Shown here one piece after another: positions 20,629 through 29,561 of a DNA stretch of 35,961 nt. Each line of letters starts with the position of its first letter. Position 1 is the first letter of the stretch. The notes below the pieces were generated by a model. The model was not told the DNA's origin and did no database searches. It saw only the letters and a list, made by a program, of their open reading frames with translations. This DNA comes from Brachionus koreanus (taxonomy: Eukaryota > Rotifera > Eurotatoria > Ploima > Brachionidae): contig PJRA01000444.1 in assembly GCA_016987375.1 (NCBI GenBank), positions 125,338 through 161,298 on the forward strand, read 5' to 3'. The position numbers and the translations under genes are program-made.

Positions 20629-23600
20629 ATGACATTTAATGACCCGGTTCAAGTAACATTAAACCAAAAAATAATTTTTTTTTTTTTTCTTAAATAAAAA
20701 TTAAAGCAAATTGTGTTGAACTTTTTGAATCACTTTGCCTATCAGGACGCAATATTCCTTTCAGAGAGACTACACGCCGAATGTAAAGACTGAATAGCAC
20801 TCAAAATAAATTTTAACACTTAAATTCACTTTTAAGACAAAACTGAAGAATCACTGTACTTGTTGGCGCTAAGCTACTACCGCTCAGGGCAAAAATCACT
20901 CCGGGTCTATCACATACTGAAAGAGCGACAGCTCAAATTGGCCAAGAGCCGCTATTTACTTGCCAAATGCTGTCTTGACTTGAACAAGTACGGCGAGGCC
21001 GAGTCTGTCCTCACTAGCAATTTGAGCCCCAAGTCCGATGCGTCCAGCTCGGGCATCAAATTCAAACTATACGACGAAATAGTCAGGGAGTACGGCGTCG
21101 AGTACTCGCCTCAAGTGTTGCAAATTTTGGCCAACGTCTACTCGCGGACCGACCGGAGCTCGCAAGCGCTCGAGTTCTACAAAAAAAGCCTGCGGCTTAA
21201 CCCGTTTATGTGGTCGTCGTTCGATTCGGTGTGCACTATGGGCGAAAAAATCGACCCCTCAAAATACTTTACGTTCAACTCGGCTCTGAATGCCTACAAA
21301 AGTCACATACTTGAAAGCAATTCTCAAATACAAAACACACTTAATAATGTAACTAATCAATTGAATGTAAATAATAATGTACAGCAAAATCAATCACAAA
21401 ATCAATTTGCCAATGTGCTTAAGCAACAAAACGATTTGCAGTATTTGGACCAAAAGTGCAAGCATGACATATCGACCATACTTCGCTTGGTCGAACAGGA
21501 TCAACAGACTAAATTTCTTAATTCGTTTAACAATTCTTCGACTTTTAAAGTAAATCTGAAAAAAAAAATTTATTTAAATTTTATTTAAAAATTTTTTAAA
21601 TAAAAGGAAAATGCTTTGCTAAGTCAAAATGAAGAGCAAACAAGCACTGCTAGTCAGACAGCTCAAGCAACATCGTCAAATCAAGCTCAAACAACTTGTT
21701 CTTGTCCAGATACCAAACTTAATCAATCGTAAATTAGTTTTTCTTTAATTTAGCATGTTAACTCATAGTTAAAAATAATTTTAATTTAAAGGCTAAATCA
21801 ATCGGCTAGCGTAGCTGGTCAATCGTCAAATAGCGGCATTGCTCTATCGACGCCAATAGCTCAGCCGAACGCTTCCAATGCGTTGACCATGGCACCGCCG
21901 CAAAAAAAATGCGTTGTCAAACGAATACCGTCTCATAAGCCACTATTTGGACAAAACACCACTAATAGTTTGTCATCAAGCAGTTCTGGTAAGCAAGCTT
22001 TTTCAATTTCTTATATTAGCTCATTTCAAATACTTAAGTATTTAAAATACTTAATGTCCTGCTCAATCAACACATACTTAATTGTAATAGGACTTAAAAA
22101 TTTAAATTTAAATTTTTTCTTTTTTTTTATTGATTGAATAAATAACTGAATTTAACAATTGAGAAAAAAGATTTTTTTTTGTTGAGAAAATTTTTAAACA
22201 TGTCTTAGTTTAGAAAATGTAATAGCATTAGTGGCAGTAGTTTATTAAATCAAAAAGACTAGTGTCGATCAGCAATTGATTGAACATAGAAAATAAAATT
22301 AAATTCAGTTAATAGTTAATATGTAAAAATTTTGCTAGCTTTCATAAACATTTCATTGACTGATTTCACATTTTTTTGCTTTTAAAATTATTAATTTTAA
22401 AATGGCCAAAATCCATCATGGCATTCATAAATTTTGAATAAAAATAATGAAACGTATTTTCACCAAAACCATTAAATTTTTTTTTTTGATGGGACAAAGA
22501 AGTTGTATTTATTTCTGACTTCAAAGTTTTGTTTCTTTTGAATGGGAATTTTGGATAAAAATAAAGACTTGAAATTAAGTGGCGAGTGACATGAATCGAT
22601 GATTTTGTGGACAAAGTTTGACTATCTCTTTTTCTTGAAGAGACGTATTTAGATTGTTTAAGTGTTCTCTTAAGAATAAAATCACTTAAATTGGGTTTTT
22701 ATTTAAAAAAAAATCAAATTAATATTTGTGATGTTTGTAATGATATGAATACTTGAAAAAAATAATGTATTTTTAACAAAATATACTGGGCTGATTAGGA
22801 TTCAAAATTAGAACACAATAAAATAAAGGAATTTAAATTAAACACATGCAGTTTAAGTTAAAAATGTATTGTTAATCATATTTTATTGCTAACCCATTTT
22901 TGAATTTTTTCAATGATTTAAATTTGTCAAAACTAAGAATTAAAAATTTTGATAGCGCAAATTAAAACCTAAAACAAAAAGAATTGCATTAAATTAGAAA
23001 AAAAACAAATAAAAATTAATGAAATTTAATGTAATGGATTTTACAATCCTATCAGGCAAGATATTTTGGGACCACTTTGAGCTGAATTGTTTCTCAATTT
23101 GCGTTGAAAGCTTTTCTTGTTCATTCTCATACTATTGCTTCTTAATATTAACTATACTTAGTTAAGTTTAGTTAGTTAGTTTATTGAATAAATATAAATG
23201 GCACAAAAGAAAACATACAGGGACTGTGAAATTTCATACAAAACTTTCAATACAAAAATTAAAAAATCTTTTAACTTCTGTTCTAATATACATCAATTTA
23301 ATCTGCAGATGAAACAACAGCTGTTTCACTTTGTTTCATCTGCAGAGCAAATTTATGACTATTGGAACAAGATTTTTTACTTTTTGTATTGAAAGTTTTG
23401 TATGAAATTTCACAATGTCAAACATACATCATTTGTGAATTACTTAATATTTTTTTTTAAACGAATTAAATGATTAAATAAATTAAAAAAAATCTACCAT
23501 GATGGCATTGTGATTATTAAAAAATTGGTCTAAAATCTCCACGGTATTTGTTTGGCTGACCAGTGGCTTGACCACGAGTTGTATTTAAATAAATAAAACA

Positions 23601-26600
23601 TGTTCGAAAGCTTCCAAATGCAGCGAAAAACAGTCATATTTATGGATAAGTTGATGCTGTAAATTTTCCTACAGCTATCCCAACTCTGGCAATTAAAGTG
23701 ATGTTACATGGAAAATATCCAAAACTGATAACTAACGTACTATGATTGACGTACTATGTTAAAAAAAAGTACACTCTATTTTAGTTAAATTTTATTCAAA
23801 ATTGAGCACTTATTAAAAAAAAAAATTTAAAAAAAAACTTTTTTAGTTTTTATGAAATTTTGTTTAACACTAGAAAGCCTGGCTGATTTCTCATTAAAAT
23901 TTCAAACAAACTTATCAAGATAAATTAAACATTTTCTTTGAAAATTTGCTCATTTTCTAAAAAATAACAATCAAAATTTTTAGATAATTAAAACCGTTTT
24001 TTAAAATTTTATCTATATGTGGTAAAAATGAAGTTTGAATTTTTCAAAAAGGGGTCTGAAAAACCCCATCGTGCGTTCTAGTGTTAAAATGTCAAGTTAA
24101 GTATGACATAAATCTAAGTGTCACCAAAGTCAAAAATTTTTTTTCAAAAAAATTTTTTTATTCATTTTTTAAGACATAAAAGTTGAATTCTGTTTATTCT
24201 CGTCTTTACTAGAGTGTTTTAGTAAACAATAAGCTTTATTGAATAATATTTATTTCTAAATTAATGAATATGAAAGTGGACTCTCTACAGAATGATAAAC
24301 AAAGATATAACTTTAATTAGCGTCGTGCACTAAAAGTAAATAATTAATAACAATTATTATTAACCCTATTAATGGGGAGGCGCTCATTTCCTTTTCAAAT
24401 ACCTTTTTGAGCAACACTTCCGATCTGACACAGAGTGTACTGCATCCAACTGATCATCTACACTGCAATTATTACCCAGTCGAAACCATTTTTTGATGAA
24501 AGGGCTCTAGAAAAGAGCAGACTTGTTTTTAAGTCACAGTTTGAAGTCAAATAATAAGCGGTAATTTTTCAGCAAAAAGTTAAGTTAAGATTTGCACTTA
24601 GCATTACTACTGTACTTTTTGACCAAAGACCCATCAAAGCCGAAATATCTCTTGTTCAAATCGGACTTGTTTTTGAGACACAGTTTTAAGTCTAAGTCAC
24701 AAAAATTTAAGTCAAAGTTATGACTTCACTAAGTACTAAATAAAAAAAAATATGAAATTATTTAAAATTAATTTTTTTAAAATTTTATTATTTAAAAATA
24801 AAAGTTTTAAATTGAGGTTTTTTTAAAAAAAAATTTTTTTTATAAAATATTAAAAAATTGTTCATGAAGTCAAACTGTCTGAAAGAATTTGGCAAAGCTT
24901 AGACCTATTACGACCTTTAGCTTTGTTGTAATCAATAGGATAATTAGAGTTATGTTGGGGATCTTTTCGAATGAAAGAACTAGACGATTGAGCGGGGTTT
25001 TAAGGCTAGTATTTTTTAGCTATTAAATTAACTTGGAAAAAAAACCAGTAAGACGAAGTTCTCGTATATTTGCAGCTCAGACATCTGGTAGCCAAAAGCC
25101 GGCGAAGTCGAAAAGCAAGTCGTCATCGGAGCAGCCAATGGACGAGTCGTCAGTGGATAGCCACGAGCCGGAGCTAATAGACCAAACCGACAAGCCAGTA
25201 GTCAAGGTAAAAACAAGTAAAAAATTAAAAATAAAAAGCAAAAGAAATAAAAACGAAGAAATCGATTCGGTTCAAGAGGTGGACACAAATGCGGCCAGCG
25301 ACTCGGCCGACACCACTCAGTACGAGTGTCGTCACTGCAATCTATTGTCAAATCAATCGAAAAATTGGAATCTAAATCCAAATCCGTTTTCGACACGTAA
25401 AAACAAGCTCAATCTTTTGTTCGAACAATCGGTCTGTTTGGACAATTTAATGAAATTGCTCAAAGACATGGCAATAGCTTATTACAATCTAAAGCAATTC
25501 GAGTGCGATAAAGCAATCGAACATTTTGAACAATTGTCCGAGTCTCAGCTCAATTCGAGCTTTGTGCTTAGTCAAATGGCCAAGGCGCACTTTGAGCTTC
25601 ACAATTATTCGAGAGCCGAAAAGTTGTACATAAAGCTTAGACGCGAGTATCCGTATCATCTCGAAGGACTCGAGTACTACAGCACGACGCTGTGGCACCT
25701 GCAGAAAGAGATAGCTCTGTCCTCGTTGGCCCAGGAGCTAACCGATTTCGACAAGCTGGCGCCGGAGACCTGGTGCGTGGTCGGCAATTGTTTTAGCTTG
25801 CACAAAGAGCACGACGCGGCCATCAAATTTTTTCATCGAGCTGCCCAAGTCGATCCAAAGTTTACCTACGCGTACAATCTACTCGGTCATGAATATGTTC
25901 TCATCGAAGAGATGGACAAAGGCTTGTCTTCGTTTAGAAAAGCCATTTTTCTCGACCCGAGACACTACAATGCATGGTATGGCATAAGCATGATACACTT
26001 TAAGCAGGAGAAGTTCTTACTAGCTGAAAAATATTTGAAAAAAGCTCTTCTAATCAATCCGCATAGTTCGACTCTAATGGTGCACATAGCTGTTGTGTAT
26101 CATTCGTTAAAGCAGTCGGACAAAGCCTTGCAAATATTGGACAGAGCGCTCGAAATTGAGCCCAAGAATACGCTGTGCAAATTTCATCGAGCGTCTATTC
26201 TGTTTTCTATGGAAAAGTACGACGAAGCATTGGACGAATACGAAAAACTTAGGCGTCTAATTCCCAAGGAATCGCTCATTTACTACATGATTAGCAAGGT
26301 AGGATTTGGTTGAGTTTTTTTTCGTTTTTTTTTTAAATGTAAAGCATCAACTATTTTCTTAGAGAAAAAATTTTTCTATTTTTATTAGTAAAAACATTTT
26401 TTTTTTCTAATTTTTAAAAATCTTAAAATTCATATTTTGATGTGTGTAGTGAAACATGTTGAGCTCTTAAACGTTTTAAAAATTATTGATTTGAGAAATA
26501 AGAAATAAATCTAATTTTAAAATATTTATTGTAAATACACAAATAAATTTTAAATAAAGACACAACAAAAATTTTTTTTATTGTATTTTTATTAGAAAAA

Positions 26601-29561
26601 ATTTCACAAGTTATTCAAGTTAAATAATTCGAATTTTTTTCTGCAGATGAAACAAAGTGAAACAACTGTTTTTTTTTTCACCTGCTACACAAGTCTGCTA
26701 AATAGGTGCAAATTTTGCAACATTCTACACTGAAATCAATTTGCACAGCTTTTGCACACTTGTGTAGTAGGTGAAAAAATTTCATGATTTCACAGACTTC
26801 CTCAGAGGGTGAAGCAACAGTTATTTCACTTTGTTTCATCTGCAGAACAAATTTTTGATCATTAGAACAAAAGTTATAGGAATTTTTATTTTTATGGGTT
26901 TCTTGTGGAGCAAAAGTTCATTTGATTTCTTTGCAACTATTTTATTAGAAGTGGTGATTAGAAGTCTCGAACTCCTGATTGATACCGGATGTTCGAACCA
27001 CTTCACCACAGAACCAACAATTATATATTTTTTTTCCATATTCACTCCATATTTACTTTTGATTTCCACTCAAGTCGATCTTTCGCCTTCATCCTTGCTT
27101 CTGCCCATGTCATTCTCATTTCGATGAGATCTTTCATGTTAATGCTGGTCTTGCTACCCTAAGTCACCCTTGGAGTGGCCATTGAAGGGCCTTTTTTGGT
27201 ATTCTTTTTTCTTTCATTCTAAGTGCATGTCCAAGCCATCACAATCTGTTGTTCTTAATCGCTCTGAATTTGTTCTTTTGTATAGTTCAGCATTTGACAA
27301 TGTCTCAGGCGAATGTATCCCCAAGAACCCTTCGAAGGCTTCCAGTAAGGAAGATGTTCAGACCTCTTTAGTCAGATTAACACATCCCTCAAAATTCACT
27401 TTCGTACATCAGTGTTGCCTTTGCTACAGAGTTGTACAGTTTGATTTCTGTTTCTTTGCTGGTTGATTTTAATACTGGTTGAAAAGGTCCCCTTTGCTTT
27501 AGCAAGTTTTATCTTAATGTCTCTTTGTGCTCTTATTGCTGTGCATAGAATCATTTAACAAATCAAATGATTAATTTGGAAATAAAATTCAACTATTTTT
27601 TTTAAACTACTTTTTAAAAGTTAATTCATTTTTATTTATTAAAAAATAGAAAAATAATAATATATTAACTGATTCATTTGAATATTACACTACACAATAT
27701 TTGACTAAATGGTTTTTATGCACATGTCATTGTAGTTTTGACCACAATAAGTTCAAGTCCAGATGGTTTAGCATCAAGCATTCATTCAAGTCATTCAAGC
27801 ATCATGACAGACCTTGTAGTATTCATTGAGATGTTCTCACTAGTCCTTTTAGTGTTCTTTTGCTTTTAGAATTTCTTTGAAACTATTTTAATATTGTTTA
27901 TACGGTGTTGATTTGAAGTATCGAACTCCTGATTGATACCGGGTGTTCGAACCACTTTAGCACAGGACAAACAATTATATAACTTTGATTTAATTGTTAA
28001 GGAAAGAATATGATGTGTTATAAAATATTTATTAGAACTAACTAAGAAATAGTAAAGGATCAATTATTTTATAATAATAAAATAGGTTATTTTAATATTA
28101 GTAAATTAGATCATAAACTAGTTATAGGATACTAGAATAACTAATTAAAGAATGACCTCATATTATATTTGACATAATGTTTGAAAAATTTTCTGGTTTC
28201 CTAAAATTTTAAACTAAAAAAAGTATATAATTTAAGACGCACAAAAAACTGAAAAATGTTCACTTGTCTTTGATGTATATGTCATGGGCTATGGACTTGG
28301 ACCCGAAAGGAGTGAACAATCAACTAAAAGAAAGCATTGACAAACGTTACGTAATCGATTCAGATTCAACATTTGCTCGCGAACTCGAAACAATAAACAC
28401 CTGTAAGTTTAGATTAGCCACTCCTTGTTCTCGAGGAGGGTTTTAAATTAGTTGTTTTAAGCCACCCTGGACGCTATATATGGTGGAAATGAAATATTGC
28501 ACACAAACGAAGAAGAAGATCAGGAACTTGACGAGTCCAACCAGGCTCCAATAAGCGAACCGATCAATCAATCCAACAACGACGAGAATAACAACACAAA
28601 CAACTTGACAAACGACAATGAATCAGAGGATGAAGACGATCTAATGGACAATGACGAGACCCATAATGATCAAGACTCAGACCAACACTTGTCAGTAGGA
28701 CAAAATATCAGGACACAAGAGGATGAATCAGCAGATGAAGAAGAGAATGAAGAGGAGCAAGAAGAGGGTGATCGAGACGAACACGACACCGAGAGTTCAG
28801 AGAGCAATGAAGACGATGACGACGCTTCAGCGGCCAATCCTGGACCTAGCCATGCCCAGACTTCACGCCCGGGAGACGACAACTCCAAGGAGACCGAGCC
28901 CAAGCGGTCCCAACAGTCCCATGGCAGACCCGAGTCCCGGGGTCCCATGGACGCGGAATATGACGAGGACGATGACGAGCCTAGAACCGTTATTTCCAAC
29001 AGTGAAAAGTCCAGAGCCAAAAAATCAAAACGAATCGAATTTCAAAAGCGGCAAGATGACAGTGACAACGACACAGACCATGATCACTCAGACGACAAAA
29101 TACACTCCAGCAAACAAACAAATCAAACAGCAAACACATCGGCTAGTTTTGTTCTAGTAAATGAGTTCAAAAGTTCAACATACACACCTGAATCGTCCAT
29201 GTTGCCCATAATTGATCAATTAACAGCAGCGCCAAAGAGCAAAAAAAAACTAGCCAAAATGCCGTCGACTATGTTCGAGTCATTTGGTTTTAAAAAATCG
29301 CTACAAATGAACCATGAGAGAGCAGACGAGGACAACGAGGACGATGACAATGAAGTTAATGAAAGCGATCTAATGTCAACCACTATAGACACAACCAAGA
29401 ATGATACAATTCCTTTTTTAAATCAATCACAAATGTCCATTAACAAATCAATTCAATCAGGTGCTCAACTAAACGTTAATAATAATAAGCATTTAAGTTT
29501 TAATCAAACTTCGGCTAGTATGCATGACCAGTTGATGGATTCGGTCGACGAGGACCTCTAA
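20629..29561 (+). CDS. CDC27: Anaphase-promoting complex subunit CDC27 (APC3)
   Basis: CDC27 is a TPR scaffold of the APC/C ubiquitin ligase that binds the IR tails of Cdc20/Cdh1 and APC10 and drives mitotic exit. Eight exons: 20629-20652, 20707-20782, 20837-21549, 21607-21728, 21792-21988, 25049-26298, 28237-28402 and 28462-29561; phases agree and give 1215 residues. The start MTFNDPVQQIVLNFLNHFAY mirrors the vertebrate N-terminus. N-terminal TPRs (ALSYYRSGQ, RYLLAKCCLDLNKYGEAE, SLRLNPFMWSSF) occupy about residues 10-150; a low-complexity Q/N/S linker runs to about 380, then RRSSRIF. The C-terminal TPR superhelix (about 480-830) includes YYSTTLWHLQKE, AIKFFHRAAQVDP, YNLLGHEYVL, PRHYNAWYG, CKFHRASILF, SWAMDLDPKGVNNQ. 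After DKRY comes about 380 residues of acidic tail, against about 55 in human. The exon 6 acceptor (25048) is purine-rich but is the only one that keeps phase. Confidence 0.92.
23226..23413. mobile_element. Foldback (long inverted repeat) element with PstI-site palindrome core
   Basis: Arms 23226-23270 and 23369-23413 are inverted copies of each other (about 43 of 45 matching), starting GTGAAATTTCATACAAAACT. In the middle a second inverted repeat runs 23303-23345, with both ends CTGCAGATGAAACAA and a CAGCTG near its centre. The whole 188 bp can fold into one hairpin. No coding capacity. The core is shared with the element at 26641-26845, including the right flank AGCAAATTTATGACTATTGG versus AACAAATTTTTGATCATTAG. 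A non-autonomous foldback transposon or MITE is the likely explanation. Confidence 0.8.
23868..24083. mobile_element. piggyBac-type MITE with TTAA target-site duplication
   Basis: A 216-bp element lies between two TTAA copies (23864-23867 and 24084-24087). Its ends are inverted repeats: CACTAGAAAGCC on the left and, read inwards from the right, CACTAGAACGCACG. TTAA target sites and CAC/CCC-TAGAAAG-like ends are hallmarks of the piggyBac superfamily. Near the right end is a small hairpin, GGGGTCTGAAAAACCCC at 24051-24067. There is no transposase, so it must be mobilised in trans if at all. It sits inside CDC27 intron 5. Confidence 0.85.
24430..24490 (+). repeat. Dispersed repeat copy (partner near 35410-35470)
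   Basis: The run from tgatcatctacactgcaatt through tttttgatgaaag at 24440-24498 is matched, with a few substitutions and a short length difference, by cgatcatcagcaccgcaatt ... tatttgatgaaag at 35410-35470. Same orientation in both places. No coding content or terminal repeats are apparent, so the element type is unknown. Confidence 0.6.
24505..24705 (+). repeat. Diverged internal tandem duplication
   Basis: agacttgtttttaagtcaca at about 24516 is repeated as ggacttgtttttgagacaca at about 24664, each followed by gttt-g/t-aagtc and preceded by a short related segment. Period about 148 bases. Non-coding, within the CDC27 intron. Confidence 0.5.
26641..26845. mobile_element. Foldback element, second member of the CTGCAGATGAAACAA family
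   Basis: Terminal inverted repeats of about 30 bp (CTGCAGATGAAACAAAGTGA inwards from both ends, continuing AA-c/t-AACTGTT) bound a 205-bp element. Inside is a second, nested inverted repeat: TTCACCTGCTACACAAGT near 26677 and its near-complement ACTTGTGTAGTAGGTGAA near 26758-26776. Right flank and terminal sequence are shared with the element at 23226-23413. No coding capacity. Confidence 0.75.
26920..27035 (-). mobile_element. tRNA-derived SINE, copy A
   Basis: On the minus strand an A-box-like TGGTGAAGTGG (27008-26998) is followed, after about 25 bases, by a B-box-like GTTCGAGAC (26972-26964), the arrangement of an RNA polymerase III tRNA promoter. The surrounding 100 bases recur at 27872-27983 with high identity (shared core tcgaactcctgattgatacc). 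Two dispersed copies plus a tRNA-like head are the signature of a SINE. The parent tRNA could not be named. Copy A lies immediately 3' of a LINE C-terminus on the same strand. Confidence 0.7.
27040..27590 (-). mobile_element. LINE reverse-transcriptase C-terminal relic
   Basis: Minus-strand frames read, from 27540 to 27060: RDIKIKLAKAKGTFSTSIKI, EIKLYNSVAKATLMYESEF, GSLRRVLGD, LSNAELYKRTNSERLRTT, WLGHALRMKEKRIPKKALQW and MTWAEARMKAKDRLEWKSKV-like text. These follow the order of a LINE C-terminal domain (K-I-R-L-Y-N...LLYG-E-W...LRRILGI...WLGHVLRM...RIPK-AL-W...LTWGEA-x-K-A-K-D-R). It is broken by stops and is only the last 180 or so residues. This is a different LINE lineage from the CR1/L2-like relics elsewhere in the window. 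Confidence 0.75.
27872..27983 (-). mobile_element. tRNA-derived SINE, copy B
   Basis: Second copy of the SINE at 26920-27035, same strand, 945 bases away. B box GTTCGATAC at 27926-27918; A box degenerate (TGCTAAAGTGG at 27962-27952). The homology continues on both sides of the boxes, including TATATAATTGTT ahead of the tRNA-like head and CTATTTTAAT after it. No LINE sequence adjoins this copy. Confidence 0.7.

Larger units (their letters stand above)
21989..25048 (+). other. CDC27 intron 5 (about 3060 nt)
   Basis: Donor gtaagc at 21989; acceptor assigned to the AG at 25047-25048 because G + TA completes a Val codon before RRSSRIF and earlier acceptors run into stops. Between about 21995 and 23200 I see only AT-rich DNA. 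From 23226 the intron holds a foldback element, a TTAA-flanked MITE (23868-24083), a repeat shared with 35.4 kb (about 24430-24490) and a diverged tandem duplication (24510-24700), each listed separately. Confidence 0.7.
26299..28236 (+). other. CDC27 intron 6 (1938 nt)
   Basis: Donor gtagga after the AAG codon at 26296-26298, acceptor tttaag before ACG at 28237, phase 0. The joined product SK|THKKLKNVHLSLMYMSW matches the last TPR of CDC27. The intron is packed with repeats: foldback element, LINE 3' end and two tRNA-derived SINE copies. Confidence 0.85.

Noticed and set aside
26920..27035. A functional tRNA gene
   Set aside because: A and B boxes are present but no cloverleaf with proper acceptor and anticodon stems could be drawn, and the sequence is repeated nearby; a SINE explains it better.
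26831..27466. Plus-strand open frames over the SINE and LINE in CDC27 intron 6
   Set aside because: They are antisense to readable LINE and tRNA-like sequence and show no domains.
28670..29157. Minus-strand Ser-rich and plus-strand Thr/Met-rich open frames over the CDC27 tail
   Set aside because: Both are alternative-frame readings of the acidic repeat-rich CDC27 exon; low complexity keeps them open by chance.
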